Part shown: piece by piece, positions 9,701 to 16,499 of the stretch
Layout: each line of letters starts with the position of its first letter
Numbering within the stretch: the first letter of the stretch is position 1
NCBI GenBank assembly: GCA_937974625.1
Contig: CALJVJ010000050.1
Span: forward strand, 1 to 39,579
DNA length: 39,579 nucleotides
Source: an uncultured Saprospiraceae bacterium
GTDB taxonomy: Bacteria > Bacteroidota > Bacteroidia > Chitinophagales > Saprospiraceae
Reading direction: 5' to 3'
The notes under the pieces: generated by a model
Databases searched by the model: none
What the model saw: the letters and a program-made list of their open reading frames with translations, nothing else
What the model was told of the DNA's origin: nothing
Program-made: the position numbers and the translations under genes

Positions 9701-10522
9701 GATTGTGACAATGTCGAAATTACTGGTGGAGCAGGGGAGATTACTTTGACTAATTTGAGTGCGTTATGGGAGAGAGTAGAAATTATTGGCTCAGAAACTG
9801 ATTGGCAAGTGGTTGAAATCTGTAGCCTAGATTGTGATGATATAGTTATCATTCCTAATTTATCTCCTGGGATTTATAATGTCAAGTTGCAAATGTTTGG
9901 AGATGATAACTCTTATTGTTATCGAGGAGAGGATGTGTCGGTCACTCCTCCTGCCACTGCAAGCAATAGAGCAGCTAAGATTTTGGCTTTTGCTGCTTAT
10001 CGAATGAAGCAAGTGGTAGAAATGGAGTGGTTGAATAATACAGGTTATAGGAATGACCGTTTTGTGATTGAGCGTTCTGCGGACGGAGTCAATTTTGAAG
10101 CTATTTTAGCATATGATGCGACTGGAAAGACTGATGCTATCAATAAGTATACGGAGTTAGATGCGAATCCTTTACAAGGAGATAATTTTTATCGATTGAA
10201 ATTGATTTATGCAGATGCTTCCTTTGAGTATACACCTATTCAGAGAGTCAATTTTACTAAAGTACCAGACTTTGGACTTTTCCCTAACCCTGCTCAAGAA
10301 GTTGTTTTTATGGATTTAAAGCGCTTTTTAGGCAAAAATGTAACTATTTCGGTACAAGACCAATTAGGTAGAGCAATGTATGTACAGGAAGTCGTTAATC
10401 TAGCAATTCCTATGCATCGGATTGAATTAGGTGATTTTGATAATGGATTATACATCATCCAAGTAAAAACGGATGGTTCTCAGCTTATTGCTAAAAAATT
10501 ATTAGTGTCTAAATTGCACTAG
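3704..10522 (+). CDS. Giant modular T9SS-secreted protein: propeller, Kelch, MopE-like DCDD repeats
   Basis: A 2272-residue extracellular or surface protein. Order of parts: signal peptide ending near residue 50 (hydrophobic stretch, then SLSAQ) after an unusually long N-region; a glucose/sorbosone-dehydrogenase-like propeller about 51-550 (LDWGPDGRLYVSERTGRIFAY); a Ca-binding acidic repeat (DEDGDGYTNADEIQ) about 555-590; a beta-sandwich about 630-865; Kelch repeats about 868-1175 (FYMLGGRE, IYLSGGI, LYMVGGH); then from about 1299 to 2081 eight MopE-type modules (D-x-D-x-DGVC-x-DCDDTNP) each followed by a CDDG..DVI.ADGCTC unit, interspersed with four ~85-residue modules ending NMFG(D/S)DNSYCY; finally a C-terminal type IX sorting domain from about 2188 (FPNP motif, ending KKLLVSKLH). 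Exact enzymatic function is unknown; calcium or metal binding is inferred from the acidic repeats. Confidence 0.85.
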   Translation: MNYKHKICCKLTCTLNWFGEQNFTPIPNFFRLSFIIFLLAFLNFGSLSAQNISFSKTTLLGTNLSEPTSLDWGPDGRLYVSERTGRIFAYTVEKVGNNFQVLATETIDLVKNIPNHDDDGSFNNFTNDRQITGILILGTATTPIIYASSSDVRIGGGGGSDTNLDTNSGIVSRLTYQDSTWSKVDLIRGLPRSEENHATNGMQYDATNNLLYVAQGGNTNAGAPSSNFDHLCEYALSATILEVDLAVLDAMPILTDPTFGTEYIYDLPTLDDPTRPNDANGDDINDPFGGNDGLNQAKYIPGGPISIFSGGYRNQYDLVLTELGYLYTWDNGPNGGIGGHPENEGAPNVTNNWPPGEPGSNGPGLNDAKVNNKDGLHKVTQGYYGGHPTPIRANPLGAGLFTHEDGASETGTFRTAITGNPATTLPVDWPPFPDSLKDLREADYQNPGVTDGSIHVREASTNGMDEYTANTFGGAMKGDLLAVSFSGDVLRVDLDANGDLGVDGVTSIANQLGVPLDVAALPNNSLFAGTIWVAEFSGNSIAVLEPANNNTCLGTDDDTIDEDGDGYTNADEIQNSSDPCNPAITPADFDQTLIGAFKVSNLNDPDDDDDGLLDTVDPFAQDAFNGLNTTLPLTNRLANGTSGLLDLGFTGLMSNGTTDYLELIYNENDIIAGGAPELLVIPGVTDSTALGSSNNEVNAFQFGVKVDATTPSFSVLGKIVPPFLGTPPTNNQQHGIYIGTGDQDNYIKILLHANNGGGGIQVIQENNGVASIETYPFETVLFASELELSLSVNPANGTVQPMLSVNGSNLFPLGSGPINTTGPLLNAIQSETIALAVGITASSVDSGAPFTAIWDDIKLLFDDPNTLIGQWETINDGLNCADLGSPGSCPSDRHETGYVEAGNKFYMLGGRETNKVNIYDPTTDIWTEGTPSPINIHHYQGAEYQGFIYVMGAFTGAFPNDTPVANIYIYDPVMDEWIVGPEIPVARRRGAAGCVVYKGKIYLSGGITNGHNDGVVNWLDEYDPVTNTWTILPDAPNTRDHCKGAIYEDKLYMVGGHKTGFNGNINALESAVDVYDFDTQTWTTQSNPIPTPRGGNAIAVLGNELLAIGGNNSSGNAVDATEALNLDNGNWRTLPSLNQARHGYQAIVNNGVIYVAAGAPLVSGNNHNSQEVFYFTQKNVPVLNPITQSILEVEGENLNALNFLEFVSNNETIKLRNTQGNQGIIIEGINLILGSSPTFSFTTANNVSFPLVLAAGDSLEVTINTTGAIPADEEGILLITHSGINAPSTTIILNDVICIDIDEDGVCADEDCNDNNPLIPAVAGTACDDGNPNTDNDVILADGCTCQGSGGAIADCNGVLFIGGNGEIVVANLFATAEKIEIIGAGTGYDVVLICDGDCNNMETIPNLTPGDYNVKLNMFGSDNSYCYREESVTVSSGPCTDVDEDGVCADLDCDDTDPNFPMPIGTACDDGDPNTTGDVILANGCTCAGIFVCSIDMDNDGVCAGDDCDDTNPSVPTTPGTACDDGDITTVGDVILGDSCTCAGSNGGPANCDAIQFSGGAGQLTITNLTAASELIELIGSPTNWQIVPVCNGDCEDTQVVLNLDPGTYTVKVNMFGDDNSYCYIQEDVIVTVNCIDDDGDGFCVGDDCDDTNPAIPATPNTSCDDGDPNTTGDVILADGCTCAGIFVCPIDMDNDGVCAGDDCDDTNPAIPAPQGTPCNDGNPLTASDVIQADSCTCMGVPCTDADNDGLCMEDDCDDTNPNLPAVAGTSCDDGDPNTTGDVILADGCTCAGIGGGSANCDDVEFIGGNGIITLTNLTSASEEISIIGSNTNWIPTLICAEADACPNPYVIANLSPGVYTVKLQMFGDDNSYCYRQEDVLVVDGPCIDADDDGVCVELDCDDTNPNLPTAVGTSCDDGDANTTGDVILADGCTCQGTLSCGVDNDGDGVCADTDCDDTNPNIPTTPGVGCDDGNPDTSGDIILQDGCTCEGSMGGAADCDNVEITGGAGEITLTNLSALWERVEIIGSETDWQVVEICSLDCDDIVIIPNLSPGIYNVKLQMFGDDNSYCYRGEDVSVTPPATASNRAAKILAFAAYRMKQVVEMEWLNNTGYRNDRFVIERSADGVNFEAILAYDATGKTDAINKYTELDANPLQGDNFYRLKLIYADASFEYTPIQRVNFTKVPDFGLFPNPAQEVVFMDLKRFLGKNVTISVQDQLGRAMYVQEVVNLAIPMHRIELGDFDNGLYIIQVKTDGSQLIAKKLLVSKLH
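8111..8245 (+). repeat. Intragenic near-identical 135-bp repeat, copy 1
   Basis: Encodes part of a CDDGD..GDVILA.GCTCAG unit plus the next DMDNDGVCAGDDCDDTNP module. It matches 8699-8833 with about five mismatches over 135 bp, although the other modules have diverged much further at DNA level. The offset is 588 bp (196 codons), so the frame is kept. Confidence 0.85.
8699..8833 (+). repeat. Intragenic near-identical 135-bp repeat, copy 2
   Basis: Second copy of the segment at 8111-8245, 588 bp downstream in the same frame. High DNA identity points to recent duplication or gene conversion inside the repeat region. Confidence 0.85.
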
Positions 10523-10563
10523 AGCATTTCTCATTGATAGGTTATTATCATGTGCTAAACTAA

Positions 10564-10599
10564 AAAAGCGGCTATCTTAATTAAAAGATAGCCGCTTTT
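10564..10599. terminator. Bidirectional rho-independent terminator
   Basis: A 15-bp perfect stem (10564-10578 / 10585-10599; core AGCGGCTATCTT) with a 6-nt loop AATTAA, flanked by A-run and T-run. It lies between the convergent giant gene and the DUF2853 gene and can serve both. Confidence 0.9.
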
Positions 10600-10618
10600 A
10601 GTTTTGTAATTGCTAAAA

Positions 10619-10963
10619 TTACTTAGCGAATACAGATTCTTTTCCAAACTTCTTTACCAAAAGGTAATAGAACATTGCTCTGTATTTATTTCTATTCGAA
10701 GAACCTAATTGCTCTCCAACTTCTTTGATTGCTGCATCTAAAGCTGGACCATCAGACATACCTAATTTTTTGATTAGGAAGTTCTTCTTTACTCGGTCTA
10801 ACTCAGTTTGGTCTGATGTAGAAACTTTTGAAGAATCAGGGTTGTAAATAGACGGTCCACAAGCTTTAGTTACTGCTTTTAGTAAATCTGCATCTGCGGT
10901 TACGCCTGCCTTATCTTTTAGTTCCTTAGTGTAAAGGTCTAGGGCTGCTTGAAACTTACTCAT
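10619..10963 (-). CDS. DUF2853 family protein
   Basis: A 114-residue soluble protein matching the DUF2853 family along its whole length: MSKFQAALDLYTKEL at the start, ACGPSIYNPDSSKVS in the middle, KKNFLIKKLGM and the strongly conserved end SSNRNKYRAMFYYLLVKKFG. No signal peptide or membrane segment is present and the protein looks helical. Function is unknown for the family. It is on the same strand as the two-component operon upstream, but a 214-nt gap suggests an independent promoter. A strong terminator follows 20 nt after the stop codon. Confidence 0.9.
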   Translation of the reverse strand: MSKFQAALDLYTKELKDKAGVTADADLLKAVTKACGPSIYNPDSSKVSTSDQTELDRVKKNFLIKKLGMSDGPALDAAIKEVGEQLGSSNRNKYRAMFYYLLVKKFGKESVFAK

Positions 10964-11177
10964 AGTAAATTCAGTTTTTTAATTAAAAAATGTAGTTAAA
11001 TTTAAACCGTAATATTAAGGAGATATTGGCACATTTAACAATTTTTTGATGATTTTTTGTAAGCGTAGCGTTAGACAAAAAAATACTTTGTATATTAACT
11101 TACTATAAGTGTTTATAAGTAATTGGTTAGTAGTTGTTTATGAAATTTTTATTTCGTTTTTAGATTGAAATTGTTAG

Positions 11178-11876
11178 TTAAGAGGTAGGTACTTTTAATA
11201 TAAATCCAACTTTAAATACATTTTCGATATGGATACGAGGGTCATTTTTCAATAATTTGCGCAAGCGAGAGATGAAAACATCAAAGCTTCTGCCTAAAAA
11301 ATAATCCTTTTTTCCATAGATTTGCTCAACTGCTTCATCTCTTTTTAAGACTTGATTTTGATGGAGACAAAGCAATCTTAAAACTTCATTTTCTTTCACT
11401 GTAATTCGCTTGGTATATTCTTCTCCATAGGTTAACTCATGTCGGTTATAATCAAAAAAATAGTCGCCAATATTAAATTGTGTAGGCTGCTCAATGGCAT
11501 TACTTTTTCCTTGTTGATTGCGCAGAATTACTTTGATTTTGCATAATAACTCCTCTTCATCAAATGGTTTACTTAGGTAATCCTCTGCTCCTATAGCATA
11601 GCCTTTAAGTCGGTCTTCTTTTAAAGATTTTGCTGATAAAAATAAGAAAGGAATGTGCTCATTTTCTCTTTTGATGCCTCTCGCTACGTCGTAACCATCC
11701 ATTTTGGGTAACATGATATCCAAAATACATAGGTCGTAACTGCTTAATTTTACTTGCTGTAAACCAGTTTCCCCGTCTCGACATAATTTGACGGTATAAC
11801 CTTCATCTTCTAGAAACTCCATTAGGAGGAATCCTAGATTTAAATCGTCTTCTACTAAAAGGATACTTTTATTCAA
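11178..11876 (-). CDS. OmpR/PhoB-family response regulator
   Basis: DNA-binding partner of the histidine kinase encoded 11 nt upstream. 232 residues: receiver domain about 1-120 with acidic pocket ED at 10-11, phospho-acceptor Asp 53 (LCILDIMLPKMDGYD) and Lys 103 (DYLSKPF); winged-helix effector domain about 130-230 (RITVKENEVLRLLCLHQNQ, then SFDVFISRLRKLLKNDP). OmpR-type regulators bind tandem 11-bp-spaced half sites as head-to-tail dimers. Such sites occur at 13230-13269 between this operon and the divergent Cys-rich gene, which is therefore its most likely target (inference). It resembles the RprY class of Bacteroidota. Confidence 0.93.
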   Translation of the reverse strand: MNKSILLVEDDLNLGFLLMEFLEDEGYTVKLCRDGETGLQQVKLSSYDLCILDIMLPKMDGYDVARGIKRENEHIPFLFLSAKSLKEDRLKGYAIGAEDYLSKPFDEEELLCKIKVILRNQQGKSNAIEQPTQFNIGDYFFDYNRHELTYGEEYTKRITVKENEVLRLLCLHQNQVLKRDEAVEQIYGKKDYFLGRSFDVFISRLRKLLKNDPRIHIENVFKVGFILKVPTS

Positions 11877-11887
11877 AATAGATTTTA

Positions 11888-13174
11888 TTAATTGGTTGGT
11901 AGAAATAAATCAAATCGACTGCCTTTATTCAACTCACTAAAAATCTGGATAAATCCTTGATGTAATTCCACTACTTTTTTGACATAGGCCAAGCCTAGAC
12001 CAAAGCCTTTTTGGTTGTGTATATCTCCTGTAGAAATTCTTTGAAATTTATCAAATATAATGGCTTGTTCTGATTTTGTGATTCCAATGCCATTATCATT
12101 GAATAGTAATAAAATGCCTGCATCTTTTTCTTTAGCTGAAATACTGATTTCAGGTGTTTGATTCGCGTATTTTAAGGCGTTATCAATTATATTTCTAAAT
12201 GCATTACTTAAATGGAATTTATCACCTGCTATCGTCAAATTTGTATCGATATTGATGTTTATATTTGCTTGCTTTTCTTCTATTTGCATAGCCATATCAT
12301 CCACGACTTCACTAATGATTTTATGCAAATGAATTTCTTCCTTATTTAAAGCATAATCATCCCTTTCCATCTTTGCTAGATAAAGTACTCTCTCTACCTG
12401 ATGAATCAATTTATTGGCTTCTTTTTTAGTGATATTGATGAGGGTATTTTGCTTAGGATTAGGTGCTTTTTTAGCCAATAAATTGTTGGCTAAGATGATA
12501 TTGGTGAGGGGCGTTTTAAACTCATGCGCCATGTTATTAAAGAAATCCTTATTCCGTTCTCCTATTTTTTTCTGTTGTATCAAATAATAAGTAGCTAAGC
12601 CAAAAACAGTACTTACAAATAATAAAATTAAAATGGCTGAACCTATCATAAAGCCCATTTTTCCTAAAATGAATTGGGTGCGATTGGGGAAAGTTACATA
12701 CAATAATTGGTCATTATAACCTGTTACGGTTCCCATAGAACAACACCCTGGTGCATTTTCGCTAACACAAGTATTTTGTTTATGTATGATGTCTATCTCA
12801 TAAGGAATTTCTATATCATAAAAAGCCATTGCTCTATCTAATGCTGCTTTGACGGTTGCCTCTTCTGCTTTGGGTGGTAGGCTTGTTAACTGATGACTTG
12901 TCAGTATAGTCACTAAATCAGACTCTGCGTTGGTAATGCATGATTTAGGTTCTTCGCATAAATTAGATTCCGCATTGGCAATACATGTTTTAGGCTCTTC
13001 TCCTAAATCAGTTATCGCCATACACAGTGCCATAGAGAGTTTTTGATTGAACTGCTCTTCGATTAGATTCTTGGAATGTAATAGCCATTGTGCTTGTAGC
13101 AAAACTAAAGCGATAAGCGCTAAGGTAGCACCTGCTATAACTGCATTGACTTTATTACATTGAAAAGATTTCAT
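11888..13174 (-). CDS. Sensor histidine kinase with Cys-containing periplasmic domain
   Basis: Membrane sensor of a two-component system, 428 residues. TM1 about 11-32, periplasmic domain about 33-172, TM2 about 174-199. The kinase core has H-box NNMAHEFKTPLTN with His 217, N-box NAFRNIIDNALKYA (324-337), G1 DNGIGI (360-365) and G2 GFGLGLAYV (390-398). There is no HAMP or PAS domain. The periplasmic domain is odd: seven cysteines (51, 64, 73, 80, 136, 144, 145), including a CC pair, and a tandem 15-residue duplication EEPK(T/S)CI(A/T)NAES(N/D)L at 59-88. Thiol or metal sensing is an inference from this and from the Cys-rich neighbour. It is first gene of a kinase-regulator operon. The overall layout resembles RprX. 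Confidence 0.92.
   Translation of the reverse strand: MKSFQCNKVNAVIAGATLALIALVLLQAQWLLHSKNLIEEQFNQKLSMALCMAITDLGEEPKTCIANAESNLCEEPKSCITNAESDLVTILTSHQLTSLPPKAEEATVKAALDRAMAFYDIEIPYEIDIIHKQNTCVSENAPGCCSMGTVTGYNDQLLYVTFPNRTQFILGKMGFMIGSAILILLFVSTVFGLATYYLIQQKKIGERNKDFFNNMAHEFKTPLTNIILANNLLAKKAPNPKQNTLINITKKEANKLIHQVERVLYLAKMERDDYALNKEEIHLHKIISEVVDDMAMQIEEKQANININIDTNLTIAGDKFHLSNAFRNIIDNALKYANQTPEISISAKEKDAGILLLFNDNGIGITKSEQAIIFDKFQRISTGDIHNQKGFGLGLAYVKKVVELHQGFIQIFSELNKGSRFDLFLPTN
12911..13000 (-). repeat. Tandem 45-bp duplication inside the sensor domain
   Basis: Two adjacent 45-bp units encode EEPKTCIANAESNLC and EEPKSCITNAESDLV in the periplasmic part of the kinase. The unit is an exact multiple of three, and each copy carries a Cys at the same place. 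Confidence 0.85.
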
Positions 13175-13229
13175 AATAAATATAATTGATGCTACAAATT
13201 ACGATAAATAAACCATTACCTGCTGGCGG

Positions 13230-13269
13230 TTAACAGGTATTTAACAAGTGGGTAACAGTTGTGATACAG
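13230..13269 (+). promoter_or_regulatory. Four direct repeats, 11-bp period: predicted OmpR-family operator
   Basis: TTAACAG (13230), TTAACAA (13241), GTAACAG (13252) and GATACAG (13263) recur at exactly 11-bp spacing, the geometry bound by OmpR/PhoB-type regulators. The last unit ends 20 bp before a TACCTTTG -7 core, so bound regulator would occupy the -33 region and activate the Cys-rich gene. Confidence 0.7.
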
Positions 13270-13289
13270 CTTTCGCTATTTTTTGCCGA

Positions 13290-13297
13290 TACCTTTG
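13290..13297 (+). promoter_or_regulatory. -7 element of the Cys-rich protein gene
   Basis: TACCTTTG fits the Bacteroidota TAnnTTTG core. No good TTTG lies at -33; the operator repeats sit there instead, as expected for an activator-dependent promoter. A 6-bp hairpin (ACTCGG/CCGAGT, 13334-13350) lies in the predicted leader. Confidence 0.55.
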
Positions 13298-13372
13298 TTT
13301 TGTTATTAATTTCCGACTCTTTAAGTTCCGGTAACTCGGCGGTTCCGAGTGTATTTTTAAATCTATATTATT

Positions 13373-13768
13373 ATGAAAACTTGTTGTAATTTTTTTTCGA
13401 TGTTAGTACTTACTTTTTTGACGATGATGCTTTCTATGGGAAGTTTACAAGCACAGACGCAACCTAATTGTGATTTGTCTAAATGTAGCCCTGAGGAAAA
13501 AGCTGAATGTGCAAAAAAATGTGCCACTTCTAATTCAGCTATGGCTAGTTTGACTGGTTTTCTTTTTGCTGAAAAGAATGCTGAAAAAGCGAACTGTAAT
13601 CCTGCTGCTTGCCAAAAAAGGCCGACAGTAGCTGCTGCTAAATTAGTGTCTACAGAAACTAAGCCTGCTCCTGTTTATAGCAATAGTTTAGCCGCAGAAG
13701 AAGTGGCTACTAAGAATCCGAAGAAGTGTTGTGCAATAAAATGCGATAAGACAAAGACTAGCTTATAA
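13373..13768 (+). CDS. Small Cys-rich secreted protein
   Basis: 131 residues, no family recognised. Residues 1-28 form a signal peptide (hydrophobic core MLVLTFLTMMLSMG, cleavage after SLQAQ). The mature part has spaced cysteines: NCDLSKCSPEEKAECAKKCA, then NCNPAACQ, and near the end KKCCAIKC, ten in all after the signal peptide. The middle is Ala/Thr/Lys-rich and low complexity. It is divergent from the kinase-regulator operon with the predicted operator between them, so it is probably the regulated output: a periplasmic metal- or thiol-binding protein is inferred. The ATG at 13373 is the only sensible start because it precedes the signal peptide. Confidence 0.8.
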   Translation: MKTCCNFFSMLVLTFLTMMLSMGSLQAQTQPNCDLSKCSPEEKAECAKKCATSNSAMASLTGFLFAEKNAEKANCNPAACQKRPTVAAAKLVSTETKPAPVYSNSLAAEEVATKNPKKCCAIKCDKTKTSL

Positions 13769-13786
13769 GCTAAGTTATTTGGATAG

Positions 13787-13823
13787 GGTAGAGGATGAAA
13801 TTTCAGCTATTTCGTCCTTTACC
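13787..13823. terminator. Hairpin between convergent genes (terminator-like, no U-tract)
   Basis: A 15-bp stem with two G-U pairs (13787-13801 / 13809-13823, core GAGGATGAAAT) and 7-nt loop TTCAGCT lies between the Cys-rich gene and the dioxygenase gene. No T-run follows on either strand, so termination is uncertain; it may protect 3' ends. Confidence 0.55.
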
Positions 13824-13839
13824 TTAAACGCTTCAGCAC

Positions 13840-14922
13840 CTACTCTTTTACTTCTTTAGCGTAATCATCGCCATAATACTTGCTGGTAATATTGGTATGG
13901 AATTTTACAGCAGAGATAGGGGCATATTTAGGATTTTCTAAACTAGGCAAAACTTCTAATATTTCATCCTCCCATATATAAATAGCCATTGGTAAAGAAA
14001 TTCTAGGTTTGGTAAATAACTGTTTAGTGCCCGGTTTGCTGACTCGGTGAGTAGTGGATGGTAATCGGTCATTGGTGATACGTTGCATATAGTCACCTGT
14101 ATTTAAAATGATGCTGCCAGGAGGAGCATTGAGGCGTATCCATTTACCATTTTCATTATTTAATACTTGCAGACCTTCTACTTCTTGAGCTGGTAAAATG
14201 GTAAATAAATCTACATCTTCATGTCCCAGCATCCTTCCTGCTCCTGAAGCATCATCTTGATGGGTAATAGGCGGATAATAGTTTAGCCGAAAACCAAAAT
14301 TTGTTCCCGTTAATTTTTCGTCATACAAATGCGGGTCACAGCCTAAATAAGTTAAAATACTTTGCATAATAGGCAAAACCAGTCCTTCATGGGATTGGAT
14401 TATTTGCCTAAAAAAGGACTCGTAATTCCCTGCTGGCCAAAAGTCTAGTTCCTTATAATCTGAATCTTCATCTAAGTTAAATGCTCTTCTACAAAAGACC
14501 CATCCTTCAACTAAATCAGGATGAATAATGGTGGTTGTTTTCATAGGAAAATACCCTTGATTGACGGAACCATGTCGCTCCGCTTTATAAACCATTCGTT
14601 CTTCGTAAGTTGTCTCTTCAAATATTTGAGCTGTTTTCCGCTGCCCTTCTACATAAAGATTTGGGTCTACGCCATGTCCTGTTAATATGGCAAAGCCAAT
14701 GCTTTCTAAAGCTTCCCCTAATTCTTGCGCAAATGCTTTTTTACCTGCTTCGCCACCTTCAAAAAATTTGCGCATATCACAGGTGCGAATTTGATAGGCT
14801 TCATCAAATTCATCCGTTGTTTTATCTTCGACTAGTTTATAGGTTTGCTTTTTATCTACTTGGTCATATTTGCTGAAATCTTGATTGACTGCTTTGATAC
14901 CGTCTTTTTGCTTGGCTGCCAT
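13840..14922 (-). CDS. 2-oxoglutarate/Fe(II)-dependent dioxygenase (isopenicillin N synthase-like)
   Basis: Cytosolic non-heme iron oxygenase of 360 residues, a normal length for the IPNS/gibberellin-oxidase-like superfamily. The N-terminal DIOX_N-type region has LGEALESIGFAILTGHGVD (about 68-86). Iron ligands are readable: His 234 and Asp 236 in GHEDVDLFTIL, and distal His 292 in STTHRVS. Arg 307 and Ser 309 (KPRISLPMA) form the RxS 2-oxoglutarate/substrate-binding motif. NYYPP (214-218) is also typical. There is no signal peptide. The substrate is unknown. It is followed on the same strand by no close gene; the symporter lies 78 nt upstream and may share its transcript. Confidence 0.9.
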   Translation of the reverse strand: MAAKQKDGIKAVNQDFSKYDQVDKKQTYKLVEDKTTDEFDEAYQIRTCDMRKFFEGGEAGKKAFAQELGEALESIGFAILTGHGVDPNLYVEGQRKTAQIFEETTYEERMVYKAERHGSVNQGYFPMKTTTIIHPDLVEGWVFCRRAFNLDEDSDYKELDFWPAGNYESFFRQIIQSHEGLVLPIMQSILTYLGCDPHLYDEKLTGTNFGFRLNYYPPITHQDDASGAGRMLGHEDVDLFTILPAQEVEGLQVLNNENGKWIRLNAPPGSIILNTGDYMQRITNDRLPSTTHRVSKPGTKQLFTKPRISLPMAIYIWEDEILEVLPSLENPKYAPISAVKFHTNITSKYYGDDYAKEVKE

Positions 14923-15000
14923 GTTTAAGTTTTTAAAGTTATTTTTTTGTCCTTAAAATTTACTGAATTAATCAATACATCGCACTTATATACCTGCTTT

Positions 15001-16305
15001 TTAAATAGAATTATAAATATACCCGATTAAAACGACTAATAATATAAATGGGATAATCCAGCTTATCCAAAAATGATATATATGCTTTAAAATGGAGATT
15101 TTATTGCCAAATATTTGTTGATTGGTAGTTAATTTACCCAGTCCCCATGCCAAACCACAAGCGGCTAATCCACTGCCTAATAACTGCATGCCTGAACCGA
15201 AAATTAAATCTAAAATCCCAATTAGATTATTATCAAAAGCAGAAGGGAATGCTAGTATTGCTTGTAAGATTCCAATAGCTATTATCTTTTGTTTTTTGCT
15301 CCAATTTAATTGCGGTATATCCTCCATTCCACTCGATAAAACTTCGTAAGAAGCTATTAGGGACAATAGTGCGACTAGCCCTAAGGCTAATAAAAATAAA
15401 GTGCCAATTAATTGCCCGCCAACCATTTGAGAAAAGAGATGTGGCATGGTAGAAAAGATAAGCGTTGGACCAGCTGTCATATCTAATCCAAATACTAAAA
15501 CGGTCGGGACAATAAATAAAGCAGCCAGTAATGCTGCTCCAACATCTCCTATACTTGTAAAAAATGCAACTTGTGGAATCTTTTCTTCTGCAGGTAAATA
15601 GCTGCCATAAATTAGCATAAATGTCCCTCCTAAACTTAGAGAATAGAAGGCTTGACCTAAGGCTGCAAAAATATGTTGTGCTTCTAATACTTTAAAATCT
15701 GGTTGTAAAAAAGCATGTACTTTTTCCATAGCTCCGTCTAAGGAAAACGCATTGAAAATTAAATAGACAATGGCTACTAAAAAAAAGGGAACCACTATTT
15801 TACTGATGGATTCTATACCTTTCCTTAACCCTCTATGAATAATTAGGAGACTAATAATGATAGTAAAAAGAGCGATGCTATATTGCAACCAACCATTGCT
15901 TAACTGTTGGTTATAAGCTGCTATGGTTTCTGTTCCTTCAAAGCCATAAATGGCAGAAAAAGCAGCCGAGAAAAATACATTAGCAATTACGATGACATAA
16001 TAGGAACCAGCGATACCTATTGTACTCATTAAAATATACCCAATAGTGGTTCCTATACGCTTACCAAATGCTTCTTGAAAAGTGCCGATTGGACCTTTGC
16101 GACTAGCTCTACCTAAGCCTATCTCTGCCATTAAAGCGGGGAGTGCAAAGAGTATAGTGAAAACTAGATAGATAATTAGAAACGCACTCCCACCATATTT
16201 TCCCATCATGTATGGAAAACGCCAAACATTGCCAAGACCAACTGCTACTCCTATTAAAGTAAGAATAGTGGCGATTTTAGAGGAAAAGAGTTGTCGTTTT
16301 GCCAA
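15001..16305 (-). CDS. Sodium-dependent transporter, NSS/SNF family
   Basis: Inner-membrane Na+-coupled symporter of amino acids or related amines, 434 residues and about 11 hydrophobic segments. TM1 carries the family signature ATILTLIGVAVGLGNVWRFP and TM1-2 loop GKYGGSAFLIIY; SLSLGGTFMLIYGSY matches the TM6 substrate-site helix. Bacterial NSS proteins of about 430-450 residues often lack TM12. The start at 16305 is a TTG: the frame upstream meets a stop (TAA) six codons before it and no ATG lies between, so TTG (or a nearby ATA) is the only option. It is probably transcribed with the downstream dioxygenase. Substrate cannot be told. Confidence 0.92.
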   Translation of the reverse strand: MAKRQLFSSKIATILTLIGVAVGLGNVWRFPYMMGKYGGSAFLIIYLVFTILFALPALMAEIGLGRASRKGPIGTFQEAFGKRIGTTIGYILMSTIGIAGSYYVIVIANVFFSAAFSAIYGFEGTETIAAYNQQLSNGWLQYSIALFTIIISLLIIHRGLRKGIESISKIVVPFFLVAIVYLIFNAFSLDGAMEKVHAFLQPDFKVLEAQHIFAALGQAFYSLSLGGTFMLIYGSYLPAEEKIPQVAFFTSIGDVGAALLAALFIVPTVLVFGLDMTAGPTLIFSTMPHLFSQMVGGQLIGTLFLLALGLVALLSLIASYEVLSSGMEDIPQLNWSKKQKIIAIGILQAILAFPSAFDNNLIGILDLIFGSGMQLLGSGLAACGLAWGLGKLTTNQQIFGNKISILKHIYHFWISWIIPFILLVVLIGYIYNSI

Positions 16306-16420
16306 AGCTGGTATTTTTTCGTTTTATAGGGAATGCCTTTTGAATGGTTTTGCTAAATTTAAAGGTAAGATTTTTTGTTTAGATTTAGGTAGTTATTTTC
16401 TGCTCCCTTAAAAAGGGAAA

Positions 16421-16446
16421 GGGATTACGCAATTAAGCATAATCCC
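16421..16446 (-). terminator. Terminator of the TPR gene
   Basis: On the minus strand GGGATTATGC / GCGTAATCCC form a 10-bp stem with one G-U pair and loop TTAATT, followed by TTTCCCTTTTT. It lies about 55 nt downstream of the TPR gene stop codon. Confidence 0.7.
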
Positions 16447-16499
16447 AGTCTTATAACTTGTATTAGATTAAATAATTTTGGATGTTAATTCTTTATATT

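Noticed and set aside
7366..9852. Several long minus-strand open frames under the giant gene (for example 7984-8370, 8899-9249, 9511-9852)
   Set aside because: They mirror the Asp/Cys repeat codons of the real gene, giving low-complexity Ser/Pro/Gln products without start context.
11052..11084. Hairpin ATTTTTTGT / ACAAAAAAAT as terminator of the response regulator operon
   Set aside because: Pure A/T stem with a 14-nt loop and no U-tract after it in the minus-strand direction.
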